Assembly (NCBI RefSeq): GCF_010093185.1
Contig: NZ_PDWL01000001.1
Span: 124,001 to 188,000 of the forward strand
DNA: 64,000 bases
Source of the DNA: Pseudoxanthomonas jiangsuensis
Lineage (GTDB): Bacteria; Pseudomonadota; Gammaproteobacteria; Xanthomonadales; Xanthomonadaceae
Direction: 5' to 3'
Below, piece after piece: positions 34,999 through 43,974 of this stretch (positions are counted from its first letter, which is position 1; each line of letters starts with the position of its first letter). The notes below the pieces were generated by a model. It saw only the letters and a program-made list of their open reading frames with translations. It had not been told where the DNA came from and ran no database searches. A program made the translations under genes and the position numbers.

Positions 34999-35164
34999 GC
35001 GTCTGCGCTCCTGCCGGGATCAAAGGGCGCCCAGCCTCGCATGCCGCGGCCGCGATGGCACGCCGGAGGCCGGAGCTAAATCCGCGTGCGCCACGGCCGC
35101 TAATCGGACATCCTTCCCGCCGCGCGGTGCCTCCGCGCGCCCGACGGCAACCGGAGCCTTGCGC

Positions 35165-36637
35165 ATGGCCATCGCCCGTGGCCCTTCCTCTCCCCACGGC
35201 AGTCCCCCCGATCCCGGCGCCCCGCTGGCCGCCGCCCGCGACCCGAGTGCCCTGCTGCCGGCCTTCGCCGACGGCATGGCTCTGCTCCCGGGCGAACTGG
35301 GCGACCTCGGCAAGCGCCTGCAGTCGGCCGTCCGCGGCGAGGACTGGACCACCGGCGCCCGGGTCCTGCGCCAGTTCCTGGAGAAGTACCTGGTCGGCTT
35401 CGCGGTCACCCTGGACAACCCGGGCGCGGCCGCCGGCGAGTCGGAGCAGCTGCGCGAACTGCTGCGCCAGGCCGTCGGCGTGGCCCTGGCCTCGCTGTTG
35501 CAGCCGCTGCCGCAGCTGGCCGACGAGTCCACCGCGCTGGGCACCGCGCTCAAGCAGTGGCAGCCCGGCAAGGACCTGGCGCCGCTGGCGCGCCGGGTGC
35601 GCGAGCTGTGCCACCAGGTCGGCGTGCACGCCGGCGACGCGGTCGAGCAGCAGGCGCTGATGCTGAGCCTGTTCGACCTGCTGCTGGAGAACCTGGACGA
35701 ACTGCTGGACGACGGCAGCTGGCTGCAGGGCCAGGTCGCGGTGGTGCGCGAACTGCTGGCCGGCAGCCCCGACCGCCAGACCCTGGAGGCCACCCGCCAG
35801 GGCCTGCGCGAACTGGTCTACCAGCAGGGCCTGCTCAAGCGCGGCATCGCCGACTCCAAGGACGCGATGCGCACGATGATGGTCTCCTTCGTCGAGCGCC
35901 TGGACGGGATGACCGCCAGCACCGGCCAGTTCCAGAGCCGGCTGGAGGCGCACATGCAGGCGATCCGCGAGGCGCGCACCGTGGCCGACCTCGGCCACCG
36001 CCTTGAGGACGTGCTGGACGACACCACCCGCCTGCAGGAGCAGGCCCTGCGCTCGCTCGAGCAGATGCGCACCGCACGCGAGGAGGTGGACGCGGCCGAG
36101 GCGCGGGTGCGTGAGCTGGAATCGCAGCTGCGCGACGTCAGCGAGCTGGTCGCCACCGACCCGCTGACCGGCGCCCTCAACCGCCGCGGCTTCGAGGACC
36201 TGTACGGGCGCGAGCTGGCCCGGGCCGAGCGCGAGGGCCATCCGCTGGCGCTGGCGGTGCTGGACCTGGACAACTTCCGCAGGCTCAACGCCGACCACGG
36301 CCATGCCGGCGGCGACGCCGCCCTGCGCCACGTGGTCGAGGTGGTCGCAGCCTGCCTGCGCGCCACCGATGCGCTGGCCCGCTTCGGCGGCGAGGAGTTC
36401 GTCCTCCTGCTGCCGGACACGCCGCTGGCCGAGGCGGTGGAGACGGTGCAGCGCCTGCAGCGCGCGCTCGCCGCCCAGCCCCTGCGGCACGAGGGCAAGC
36501 GGGTCGCGGTGCACTTCAGCGCCGGGGTGGCGGTACGCAACCTGGGCGAGGACCGTGAGAACCTGGTCCGCCGCGCCGACCGCGCGATGTACGAAGCCAA
36601 GGACGCCGGCCGCAACCGGGTGGTCGCCGCGCGCTGA
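35165..36637 (+). CDS. GGDEF diguanylate cyclase with long helical N-terminal region
   Basis: A 490-residue protein. Residues about 25-270 are helical with no membrane segment. Residues about 275-330 form a coiled coil (heptad-like LEDVLDDTTRLQEQALRSLE and EVDAAEARVRELESQLRDV). The GGDEF domain from about 330 has DPLTGALNRRGF, DLDNFRRLNADHGHAGGD and active-site GGEEF (408-412). An intact inhibitory I-site RATD (399-402) lies exactly five residues before it. The protein should therefore make cyclic di-GMP with product feedback. It is probably cytoplasmic. The ATG at 35165 has only a weak ribosome binding site. Confidence 0.9.
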   Translation: MAIARGPSSPHGSPPDPGAPLAAARDPSALLPAFADGMALLPGELGDLGKRLQSAVRGEDWTTGARVLRQFLEKYLVGFAVTLDNPGAAAGESEQLRELLRQAVGVALASLLQPLPQLADESTALGTALKQWQPGKDLAPLARRVRELCHQVGVHAGDAVEQQALMLSLFDLLLENLDELLDDGSWLQGQVAVVRELLAGSPDRQTLEATRQGLRELVYQQGLLKRGIADSKDAMRTMMVSFVERLDGMTASTGQFQSRLEAHMQAIREARTVADLGHRLEDVLDDTTRLQEQALRSLEQMRTAREEVDAAEARVRELESQLRDVSELVATDPLTGALNRRGFEDLYGRELARAEREGHPLALAVLDLDNFRRLNADHGHAGGDAALRHVVEVVAACLRATDALARFGGEEFVLLLPDTPLAEAVETVQRLQRALAAQPLRHEGKRVAVHFSAGVAVRNLGEDRENLVRRADRAMYEAKDAGRNRVVAAR

Positions 36638-36644
36638 GCGGCGG

Positions 36645-37031
36645 TCACCTCGCCTGGCCGGAACCGGCCGCGGCTCGCCGGCCGCGGCGCGGGGCGCGTC
36701 CGGCCGGCCGTTCCTCCCCGCCGTCCGTGTAGGCCGGCGGCGCATAGAAGTTCACGGTCCGCAGGGGCGTGCGCCCGGTGTTGCGGATCTCGTGCGCCTC
36801 GCCGCGCTCGATCAGCAGCAGGCTGCCGGCCGCCAGCCGCCGGCGCGCGCCGTCCACGATCGCCAGGCCGCTGCCGGAGACCACGTACAGCCATTGCTCG
36901 GCGCCGCGGTGGCGGTTGTCCGGCCCGCCCTCGCGGCCGCCGGGCGCGATCACCATCTGCGCGGCCTGGACCCCGCGGCAGTCCCACAGCACGCGGAAAC
37001 CGCGGCCGAAGCGCAGGCGGCGATGCTGCAT
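36645..37031 (-). CDS. Cupin-domain protein
   Basis: A 128-residue single-domain cupin. It contains APGGREGGPDNRHRGAEQWLYVVSGSG with the His/Glu metal-binding motif (HRGAEQ), then LLLIERGEAHEIRNTG with the second-motif His. It resembles the C-terminal cupin of type II mannose-6-phosphate isomerases and small regulatory cupins. The tail (about 105-128) is Arg/Ala/Gly-rich and probably disordered. The ATG at 37029-37031 is preferred because upstream residues are low-complexity. It ends 7 bases from the convergent cyclase gene. Confidence 0.8.
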   Translation of the reverse strand: MQHRRLRFGRGFRVLWDCRGVQAAQMVIAPGGREGGPDNRHRGAEQWLYVVSGSGLAIVDGARRRLAAGSLLLIERGEAHEIRNTGRTPLRTVNFYAPPAYTDGGEERPAGRAPRRGRRAAAGSGQAR

Positions 37032-37222
37032 GCGGGATCTCCTCAGTTCTTGCCGGAAAACGTAGCCAGCAGAGCCGCGCGCACGTCGCCGCGCGGTGAA
37101 CGCACGCCCGCGCATGGATGCGGTCCGTCGCGTCGGCGACAGCCGGACCGGGATTTTTCACGCCGGATTGCGCCCGCCCCCGCTTCAATCGGTTCTCCCC
37201 CCGCCCACCAGCAGGCACGCCG

Positions 37223-38080
37223 ATGCTGATCCGCCTCGGTTTCGAGATCGCCTACCGCTTCGTCCAGCCCACGCCGATGGTGGTGATGCTGGACATCCAC
37301 GGCTCGCGCCACCACGACATCCTCGCCCTGCAGCCCTTGCGCGGCCAGCCGGACGTGCCTTTGCGCCAGTACCGCGACGGCTTCGGCAACACCTGCACCC
37401 GGCTGCTGGCCCCGGCCGGCCTGCTGACCCTGAGCGCCGACGCCATCGTCCGCGACAGCGGCCTGCCCGACCGCCAGCAGGCGGACGCGATGCAGCTGCC
37501 GGTGGAGGCGCTGCCGGACGACACCCTGCTGTTCCTGCGCGGCAGCCGCTACTGCGAGACCGACGCGCTGATGCAGTACGCCTGGGACCAGTTCGGCCAC
37601 GTCGCCCCGGGCTGGGCGCGGGTGCAGGCGATCTGCGACCACGTCCACGCCCGCCTGCGCTTCGGCTACCCGTTCGCCGACGCCAGCCGCGGCGCGGTGC
37701 GCGCGCTGGAGGAAGGCCGCGGGGTGTGCCGCGACTTCGCCCACGCCGCGATCGCCCTGTGCCGCTGCATGAACATCCCGGCGCGCTACTGCACCGGCTA
37801 CCTCGGCGACATCGGGGTGCCGCCGGTGGACGCACCGATGGATTTCTCGGCCTGGTTCGAGGTCTGGCTGGACGGCGACTGGCACACCTTCGATGCCCGC
37901 CACAACGTCCCGCGGATCGGCCGGGTACTGATCGCGCGCGGCCGCGACGCCGCCGACGTGGCCATCAGCAGCACCTTCGGCCCCAATGCGCTGGAGCGCT
38001 TCCACATCTGGACCGAGGAGACGACCAGCGCCGGCCTGGACGCCTGCGCCGAGCCCTTGCCGCTGGCCCTGGCCGGGTGA
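37223..38080 (+). CDS. Transglutaminase-like cysteine peptidase-fold protein
   Basis: A 285-residue protein of the bacterial transglutaminase-like type. The N-terminal beta domain starts MLIRLGFEIAYRFVQPTPMV. The core carries catalytic Cys in GRGVCRDFAHAAIALCRCM and His/Asp in GDWHTFDARHN. Cytoplasmic members of this type are often found near alpha-E-domain or circularly permuted ATP-grasp genes, but those are absent here. No signal peptide. The function is probably peptide-bond hydrolysis or transfer, otherwise unknown. The stop codon lies inside a perfect 15-bp tandem duplication. Confidence 0.85.
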   Translation: MLIRLGFEIAYRFVQPTPMVVMLDIHGSRHHDILALQPLRGQPDVPLRQYRDGFGNTCTRLLAPAGLLTLSADAIVRDSGLPDRQQADAMQLPVEALPDDTLLFLRGSRYCETDALMQYAWDQFGHVAPGWARVQAICDHVHARLRFGYPFADASRGAVRALEEGRGVCRDFAHAAIALCRCMNIPARYCTGYLGDIGVPPVDAPMDFSAWFEVWLDGDWHTFDARHNVPRIGRVLIARGRDAADVAISSTFGPNALERFHIWTEETTSAGLDACAEPLPLALAG

Positions 38081-38100
38081 CGGCCGGCCGGGTGACGGCC
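38071..38100 (+). repeat. Perfect 15-bp tandem duplication over a stop codon
   Basis: GGCCGGGTGACGGCC occurs at 38071-38085 and again at 38086-38100 without a mismatch. The first copy contains the TGA stop of the transglutaminase-like gene; the second brings a duplicate TGA. Confidence 0.85.
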
Positions 38101-38139
38101 GCGCCGCATGGCGCCTCCCTACCGCACAGGAGCGAACCG

Positions 38140-38328
38140 ATGCCCCGCAAGCACGACGAACCGACCCTGAACCCGCCCGCCGGCCGCGACGCGCCGGCCA
38201 CGCCCGCCCGCTACCGCAACGACCGCGCGCGCTGGAAGGAGCACGACATGCCCGACGCCGACCGCGACCGCAACCACGCCGTCCCGGAGGACTACGAGCG
38301 GCCGATCCCGCCGCCGCCGCGGCGGTGA
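38140..38328 (+). CDS. Small hydrophilic protein
   Basis: A 62-residue Pro/Arg/Asp-rich protein: MPRKHDEPTLNPPAGRD, RYRNDRARWKEHDMPDADRD, ending PEDYERPIPPPPRR. No domain; it is probably intrinsically disordered. AGGAG eight bases before the ATG at 38140 supports translation. It lies between the transglutaminase-like and VOC genes on the same strand, with gaps of about 60 and 40 bases. Confidence 0.6.
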   Translation: MPRKHDEPTLNPPAGRDAPATPARYRNDRARWKEHDMPDADRDRNHAVPEDYERPIPPPPRR

Positions 38329-38367
38329 TAGCTTCGGCATCCCCTTCCCCGCCGGAATCGCGCCGAC

Positions 38368-38802
38368 ATGGAAACCCAAGAACTGCATCGCGGCCGCCTG
38401 ATCGATCACCTGCAGTTGGTGGTCCGCGACCTGGACGCCAGCCGCCGCTTCTACCAGGCCGTACTGGACGTGCTGGGCGTGCCGATCGGCGGCGAAGGCG
38501 AGGACTGGTTCTGGGCCGACGAGCTGTTCGTCTCCAGCACCGGCAGCGAGGCCGCGCTGGGCCGGCCCACCGGCCGCCACCACCTGGCGTTCCAGGCCCG
38601 CGACCGCGCCGCGGTCGAGGCCTTCCACCGCGCGGCCCTGGCCGCCGGCGGCCTGGACAACGGCGCGCCGGGCGAGCGGCCCTACCACCCCGGCTATTAC
38701 GCCGCCTTCGTGCTCGATCCGGACGGCAACAACATCGAGGCCGTGTACCACGGCCCGGCCGAGCGCAGCGCCGATTCGGTGCGGGTGAGCTTCGCCGACT
38801 GA
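38368..38802 (+). CDS. VOC/glyoxalase-family protein
   Basis: A 144-residue vicinal-oxygen-chelate protein with two beta-alpha-beta-beta-beta repeats. The first repeat starts LIDHLQLVVRDLDASRRFYQAVLDVLG, with the first metal-ligand His in DHLQLVV. The second contains GRHHLAFQARDRAAVEAFH. YYAAFVLDPDGNNIEAVYH carries the C-terminal Glu ligand. Such proteins include glyoxalases, dioxygenases and resistance proteins; the substrate is not readable. It lies in a same-strand row of small genes and may be co-transcribed with the one before. Confidence 0.88.
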   Translation: METQELHRGRLIDHLQLVVRDLDASRRFYQAVLDVLGVPIGGEGEDWFWADELFVSSTGSEAALGRPTGRHHLAFQARDRAAVEAFHRAALAAGGLDNGAPGERPYHPGYYAAFVLDPDGNNIEAVYHGPAERSADSVRVSFAD

Positions 38803-39049
38803 CCGCGGCGGCGCACGCGGCGCCGGCCGCCCCGCGCGCACCAGGCCGGCGCCGGGCACTTCTATCCCGCCTTCCGCCTGTCCGCCGGTGGCCATCGGCC
38901 GTTCGCCGCCATGCCGTTGCCTGCGGCCACGCCAGCGGCTAGCGTGGCGCTGCCGGCCCCGTGCCCGCCGCGCCGCTCCCGGACCGCGGCCCCGCCACAC
39001 GTTCCACCGGTCCGGCCATGCCTTACCTCCATCCCCCGAGGATTCCCGC

Positions 39050-39649
39050 ATGAAAGACCCGACCGGACTTCCCCTCGCGCTGTACCACGCCAACACCGGG
39101 CTGCAGGCGCGGATCGGCGCCCTGATCCAGGACGGCAGCCGCTACTGGCTCGAGTTCGGCCAGCGCCTGCTCAACGACGGCATCGTCGAAAGCGGCGCCG
39201 AGCTGCAGGAACTGCTGCGCACCCAGGACTGGCAGAAGCTGGCCACGCTACCGGCCGAGGCGTTCTGGCGCCAGCTGCAGCAGCGCTTCGGCGACCAGCA
39301 GGCCGCCGCCCAGATCGCGGTGGCGGCGCAGACCGCCTTCGCCCGCGGCCTGCAGGACGCCGTGCAGGACTGGCAGCGCGAGACCGCCGAAGCCCTGGAC
39401 GGCGCCGGCCTGGCCTTCCCGGTCGGCGATCCGGACTGGTCGCGGCTGTTCTCGGCCTGGGAACCGCTGCTCGCCGGCGCCGCGCCGACGGCGAAGAAAC
39501 CGACCGTGGCAACCGCTGGCAGGCCGGCGGCGAAGCCGGCTCCCGCACGCAAGGCGGCGGCCGGCACCGCGGCGAAGAAGGCGGCCCCGGCGCGCAAGAC
39601 CGGCGCGCGCAAGGCCACTGCGGCCCGCACGCGCAAGCCGGCCCGCTAA
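39050..39649 (+). CDS. Phasin-family protein with basic Ala/Lys tail
   Basis: A 199-residue protein. Residues 1-145 form amphipathic helices with the phasin pattern (LQARIGALIQDGSRYWLEFGQRLL; AQIAVAAQTAFARGLQDAVQDWQRET). Residues about 147-199 form a highly basic Ala/Lys/Arg/Pro tail resembling histone-H1-like repeats (ARKAAAGTAAKKAAPARK). Phasins coat polyhydroxyalkanoate granules; versions with an AAKP-type tail can tether granules to DNA, as described for PhaF/PhaM. No PHA synthase gene is in this window. CCCGAGGA lies before the ATG at 39050. Confidence 0.82.
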   Translation: MKDPTGLPLALYHANTGLQARIGALIQDGSRYWLEFGQRLLNDGIVESGAELQELLRTQDWQKLATLPAEAFWRQLQQRFGDQQAAAQIAVAAQTAFARGLQDAVQDWQRETAEALDGAGLAFPVGDPDWSRLFSAWEPLLAGAAPTAKKPTVATAGRPAAKPAPARKAAAGTAAKKAAPARKTGARKATAARTRKPAR

Positions 39650-39661
39650 CGGATCCGGACA

Positions 39662-39691
39662 GGCGATGCCGGGCCACCGCCCGGCGTCGCC
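39662..39691. terminator. Strong hairpin between convergent genes
   Basis: A 13-bp stem (39662-39674 with 39679-39691, one G-T wobble) and a four-base loop CACC sit exactly between the phasin stop and the deacetylase stop. Probably a bidirectional terminator, though no clear U tract follows. Confidence 0.6.
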
Positions 39692-39692
39692 C

Positions 39693-40526
39693 TCACTCCT
39701 TCGCCGGGTGGTCGCGGACCCAGCGGGCGATGTCCACGAACGGCGCGACCCAGTAGCGGTCGCGGTGCGCGTCCAGCCAGGCCAGCAGTTCCTCGTGCGC
39801 CTGCACCGACACGCTCAGGTGATCGCCGCCGATGCCGTGGAAGGTGAAGTTGGCCACGGTGCCGCGGCGCCCGGCCTCCTCCACCTGCGCGATCAGCTGC
39901 GCCCCGGTCACGTCCGAAGGCGCATGGATCGGCGCCGCGTAGCGGTCGAAGTCGGCCATCGTGCGCGCCTCGTGCGCGCCGGCGCTGACCTTCATGCCCA
40001 CGAACAGCTCCCGCAGGCCGTCGACGTATTCGCCGTCGGCGGCGACGCGGTCGCCGCAGGGCGCGGTGAAGGTGCGCTCCCGGCGTCCGTCCAGCGCCTG
40101 CAGCAGGGTGTTGGTGGCGCGCACCTGGTCCTGCATCTGTGCGGCGGTGGTGGTGTGCAGGTCGCGGTGCGCCTGGACCCAGTCGCGGCCGGGCTGCGAG
40201 CCGTCGCACTGGTGGAACAGGCTGTGGTTGCCCAGCTCGTGGCCGTTGCGCGCGGCCGCGCGCCATTCCTCCATCCGCGACTCCAGTGTGCCGATGCCCG
40301 GCGGGACGTAGAAGGTGGCCTTGAAGCCGTGCCGGTCCAGCGCCGGGATGGCGTTGTCCAGCTGCGAGGCCAGGGCATCGTCGTAGCCCAGGCTGACCGC
40401 GGCCTTCTTTCCATCCGGCCAGGCGAAGGACCCGGCCTTGTCCGCCGCCCCGGCCGCACCGCAGGCCAACCAGGCCATGCCCGCGAGCGCCCAGCACCCC
40501 AGGAATCCGCCCTTGCGTCGCGCCAT
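39693..40526 (-). CDS. Exported polysaccharide deacetylase-family protein
   Basis: A 277-residue NodB-homology protein. The signal peptide is WALAGMAWLACGAAGAA. Motif 1 appears as SLGYDD (D49-D50 in place of the usual TFDD), and motif 2 is HELGNHSLFH with metal-binding H101 and H105. Near the C-terminus, ANFTFHGIGGDH carries the general-acid His motif. It should remove acetyl groups from GlcNAc or MurNAc polymers, or act on other N/O-acetyl sugars, in the periplasm. Target unknown. Monocistronic on the minus strand. Confidence 0.88.
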   Translation of the reverse strand: MARRKGGFLGCWALAGMAWLACGAAGAADKAGSFAWPDGKKAAVSLGYDDALASQLDNAIPALDRHGFKATFYVPPGIGTLESRMEEWRAAARNGHELGNHSLFHQCDGSQPGRDWVQAHRDLHTTTAAQMQDQVRATNTLLQALDGRRERTFTAPCGDRVAADGEYVDGLRELFVGMKVSAGAHEARTMADFDRYAAPIHAPSDVTGAQLIAQVEEAGRRGTVANFTFHGIGGDHLSVSVQAHEELLAWLDAHRDRYWVAPFVDIARWVRDHPAKE

Positions 40527-40589
40527 CCTTCGCCTCCGTTGGTCCGATGAAGGCCGCAGTCTAGCGCCCGCCTGCCCGCGGGAGCCGCG

Positions 40590-41864
40590 CTACGGCGACG
40601 CCTGCTGGAGCTGGAGGCCGGCGCCGGCCGGCAGCTCCGCGCCGCGGGCGAGGGCCTCGACGAACGCCGGTTCCAGCGCCAGGGTGCCGAACAGGCCGCG
40701 GCGGGTGCCGGGGAGCACGCGCAGCATCTGCCCGCGGCCGCCGGGCATCCGCCCCAGCGGCAGCATGCCGGCATCGCGCAGCCGGGCCACCGCATCGCGG
40801 TCGGACTGGAACAGCGGGGTCAGCCAGCGGCTCCACAGCTGGTAGATCCACACGTGCGCGCGGCGCTCGCGCTGGTAGGCCTGCAGCGCCGCTTCGAGGG
40901 TGCCACCCTCGCGCAGGGCGCGCGCCAGCGCCTGCGCGTCCATCAGCGCCATGTTCACGCCCTGCCCCAGCTGCGGGCTCATCGCGTGGGCCGCATCGCC
41001 GACCAGCACCGTGCGCCCGCAATGCCAGCGGCGCATGATCGTGTCGCGGTAGCGCGCCCGCGCCAGCTGCGGCGCGGCGGTAATCCCGGCGAACACCGCG
41101 GCTGCCTCCGGCCAGAGCCGGTCCAGTTCCTCGCGCCAGGGCGCCAGGCCCTGCACCTCCCAGTCCTCGAACGCGTCGGTGCGCAGGCTCCAGAAGAAGC
41201 TCAGGCGCGGCGTCGGGTCGCCGGGACAGCCGCCCACCGGCAGCAGGCCGACCATCCGCCGCGCGGCGACGTAGCGCTGGCGCAGCTCATGGGCGAAGGC
41301 CCAGTCGCCGGCCGGCAGCAGGCACCACAGGGCGCCCCAGGGATAGGGCGCGTCCACCCGCGGCGGCGCCACCTGCGCGCGCAGCCGCGAGGCGGCGCCA
41401 TCGGCCACCACCACCAGATCGAACGGGCCGTGCGTTTCGCCCTCGGCATCGCGCAGCAGCCCGTGCGCGTGGTCCACTTCGACGATCTCGCAGCCGGCGC
41501 GCAGGCCGTGGCCGCGCCCGCGCCAGGCCGCATCCAGGATCGAGAACAGCGCCCCGCGCTGCAGGCCGACGCCGTACAGCCGCCGGTCCAGGCCGGCGTA
41601 GCGCATGTCCATCACCGCCCGCCCGCAGGGCGTGTCGCCGAACAGCCGCTCCACCCGCGCGCCATGGCGCAGCACCGGCTCCAGCAGGCCCATCTTCCAC
41701 AGCACCTGCAGCCCGCTGGGCTGGAGCAGGAAGCCTGCGCCGACCGGCCCGGGCCGCGGCACCCGCTCGAACACCGTCACCGCATGGCCGTCCTCGCCGA
41801 GCTGTACGGCGGCGGCCTGGCCGGCGCTGCCGTAACCGACGATGGCGATGCGCAGTGGATTCAT
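40590..41864 (-). CDS. FAD-dependent monooxygenase (group A type)
   Basis: A 424-residue flavoprotein. FAD-binding GxGxxG is IAIVGYGSAGQAAAVQL at the N-terminus, and the DG motif is DLVVVADGAASRLR. The GD motif is VLVGDAAHAMSPQLGQGVNMALMDAQALA, characteristic of para-hydroxybenzoate-hydroxylase-like enzymes. The C-terminus (about 350-424) is helical and membrane-facing in some relatives. The substrate, probably an aromatic or polyketide-like compound, cannot be read from sequence, and no pathway neighbours are present. The ATG at 41862-41864 begins one residue before the FAD strand. Confidence 0.88.
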   Translation of the reverse strand: MNPLRIAIVGYGSAGQAAAVQLGEDGHAVTVFERVPRPGPVGAGFLLQPSGLQVLWKMGLLEPVLRHGARVERLFGDTPCGRAVMDMRYAGLDRRLYGVGLQRGALFSILDAAWRGRGHGLRAGCEIVEVDHAHGLLRDAEGETHGPFDLVVVADGAASRLRAQVAPPRVDAPYPWGALWCLLPAGDWAFAHELRQRYVAARRMVGLLPVGGCPGDPTPRLSFFWSLRTDAFEDWEVQGLAPWREELDRLWPEAAAVFAGITAAPQLARARYRDTIMRRWHCGRTVLVGDAAHAMSPQLGQGVNMALMDAQALARALREGGTLEAALQAYQRERRAHVWIYQLWSRWLTPLFQSDRDAVARLRDAGMLPLGRMPGGRGQMLRVLPGTRRGLFGTLALEPAFVEALARGAELPAGAGLQLQQASP

Positions 41865-41994
41865 GAAGTGCGGAAGCCGGCAGCGGAGTCGCCGGCATTC
41901 TCGCCGGTCTTCCTGGCGCCCGGAACCCGGAGCCGGCGTCTTCGCCTAGTATCCGGGCCACCGGAACCGCGCCACCCTCCACAGGAGATTGCCG

Positions 41995-42891
41995 ATGACC
42001 CGCCTGTCCGCCCGCGTCCTGCTCCTGCTCTCATCCGCATGCACCGGCACCGCCGTGGCCGGGAACGCCCCGCAACTGCTCTGGCAGACCCGCGGCTTCT
42101 CCGCGCCGGAATCGGTGGTGTTCGACGCCGCACGCGACGCGTACTACGTCTCGAACATGGCCAGCCGCGGTGAGGGCGCCACCCCGGGCGACGGCTTCAT
42201 CAGCCGGCTCGACGCGCACGGCAACATCGCCGAGCTGAAGTGGGTGACCGGATTGCAGAACCCCAAGGGCCTGGCCCTGGCCAACGGCCGCCTGTACGCC
42301 GGCGACGACGACGCGCTGGTGGAGATCGACCCGGACGCCGGCGCCATCGTCGCCCGCCACGCGCCGGAGGACGGCGGGCCAGCGCTGTTCAACGACGCCA
42401 CCGCCGACGCCACCGGCAACGTCTACGTCTTCAGCCGCCGCCTGGACACCGTGTACCGGCTGTCCGCCGGCACCTTCGCGCCGTGGGTGAAGGTGGACGT
42501 GCAGGCCAGCGGCCGCTTCAACGGCCTGCGCGCCGACGGCGACCGCCTGCTCGCCGGCAGCTGGCAGGTGCCCGCCGCGGACGGCGGCGAGCAGCCCGGC
42601 CACCTGAGCACCTTCGCCCTGGCCGACGGCACGCCCGGGCGCATCGGTACCACACCGATCGGGCACATCGACGGGATCGAGCCCGACGGCGCCGGCGGCT
42701 GGACCGTCACCGACTTCACCCCCGGCCGGCTGCTGCACGTGGACGCCGAGGGCCGGACCCGGGTGCTGCTGCAGCTGGTCAAGGGCACCGCCGACCACCT
42801 CTACCTGCCGCAGCAGCAGCTTTTGCTGATCCCCCTGCTGCTGGAGGACCGGCTGCTGGCCTACCGCTGGGCGCCCGGCGCGGACGACTGA
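41995..42891 (+). CDS. Exported SMP-30/gluconolactonase-like beta-propeller protein
   Basis: A 298-residue protein with a signal peptide (LSARVLLLLSSACTGTAVAG, ending about residue 23) and a six-bladed propeller pattern. Repeated blades include SAPESVVFDAARDAYYVSNM, NPKGLALANGRLYAGDDDALVEID, FNDATADATGNVYVFSR, HIDGIEPDGAGGWTVTDF and GRLLHVD. Glu, Asn and Asp at the central calcium positions fit SMP-30-type lactonases. ACAGGAG before the ATG at 41995 decides the start. The enzymatic substrate is unknown. Confidence 0.82.
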   Translation: MTRLSARVLLLLSSACTGTAVAGNAPQLLWQTRGFSAPESVVFDAARDAYYVSNMASRGEGATPGDGFISRLDAHGNIAELKWVTGLQNPKGLALANGRLYAGDDDALVEIDPDAGAIVARHAPEDGGPALFNDATADATGNVYVFSRRLDTVYRLSAGTFAPWVKVDVQASGRFNGLRADGDRLLAGSWQVPAADGGEQPGHLSTFALADGTPGRIGTTPIGHIDGIEPDGAGGWTVTDFTPGRLLHVDAEGRTRVLLQLVKGTADHLYLPQQQLLLIPLLLEDRLLAYRWAPGADD

Positions 42892-42903
42892 CGGCGCCGA
42901 TCC

Positions 42904-43866
42904 TCAGTGCGCCCGCGGATAAGTCTTCTCGCCCGCGGCCACGACCAGGTCCAGGCGGTTCTCCGGCGGCGCGAGCGGGCAGACGACGTGGCCGTTGAGC
43001 GCGCAGGGCGGGTTCTGGGCCTTGTTGAAGTCCAGCTCCACGGTGCCGTCCATGGCCGGCGCGGCGTACAGGAAGCGCGCGCCGCCGTAGGTCTCGCGGC
43101 CGCTGGTGCGGTCGGCGAGGATGAAGAACAGGTCCTCGCCCTCCTTCTCCTGGACCGGCAAAAGGGCAAAGCGGCGGCCGTCTCGTTCGAACACCGCCTG
43201 GCCCGGGATCCGCGCCGGCTCCAGGGTACCGTTGCTGGTCACCAGGTCGAGCTGCCGCGGCTCGGGGAACGGCTGCCACTGCGCCCGGATCCGCCACGAC
43301 GGATCCACCGGGAAATGCGGCACCCCGGCGAACGCCTTCAGCGCCGGCGCCTCCGGATCGCGGAAGCGCCAGCCGTGCACCTCGCCGGTCCTGACCACGT
43401 AGAAGCGCTGGCGCCCGGCGTAGATGCCGGTCGGTCCACCCGGCTCGAGCTGGGTCTTCAGCGGCACCGAACCGATCGGTTTGCCGTCCACTTCCAGGCC
43501 CGCGCCGGGCGCGGCCTCGAAGCGCAGGGCGCCGGAGGACTGCAGATGCAGCACGCCCCACTCGGCCGGTCCGCCGGGCACGACGATGTCGTTGCCGGGC
43601 GCCGAGCCCACTCTGTGCGCGCCGACGGCGACCTGGCCCGAGCCGGTGAAGCTGAGCCAGCCGTTGGGCTTGCGCAGCGCGTCCTCGCGTTCGCGCCGCC
43701 ACTGCTCGATCGAGGCCAGGTAGGCCGGATCGGCGGCGGTCGACGCAGCCGGGGCCGCCGCGACGACGGAAGGCGGTGCAGCCGGTTCGGGCGCGGGCGA
43801 GCACGCGGCCAGCAGGAACAGGGCACCGGCGGGAAGGAAAGATCGGATCGGCAGCGGCATCGGCAT
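42904..43866 (-). CDS. DUF1684-family lipoprotein
   Basis: A 320-residue lipoprotein: signal with lipobox LLAAC (Cys about residue 22), a short Ala/Pro linker, then the DUF1684 region. That region begins IEQWRREREDALRKPNGWLS, contains PHFPVDPSWRIRAQW and RFLYAAPAMDGTVELDFNKA, and ends in an NPPCALNGHVVCPLAPPEN type motif near the C-terminus. The function of this family is not known. ATG codons at 43866 and 43860 are both possible starts. It is convergent with the SMP-30-like gene, only 12 bases apart. Confidence 0.88.
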   Translation of the reverse strand: MPMPLPIRSFLPAGALFLLAACSPAPEPAAPPSVVAAAPAASTAADPAYLASIEQWRREREDALRKPNGWLSFTGSGQVAVGAHRVGSAPGNDIVVPGGPAEWGVLHLQSSGALRFEAAPGAGLEVDGKPIGSVPLKTQLEPGGPTGIYAGRQRFYVVRTGEVHGWRFRDPEAPALKAFAGVPHFPVDPSWRIRAQWQPFPEPRQLDLVTSNGTLEPARIPGQAVFERDGRRFALLPVQEKEGEDLFFILADRTSGRETYGGARFLYAAPAMDGTVELDFNKAQNPPCALNGHVVCPLAPPENRLDLVVAAGEKTYPRAH

Positions 43867-43974
43867 CGCACGACGGGGAAAGCCGGCACGATACCGCCGC
43901 GCATGGAGGCGCGGCCAATAACCCCGGCCGCGGCGCAGATCACCGTTCGGCATCAGCGCGGCGCTTCTGAGCAC

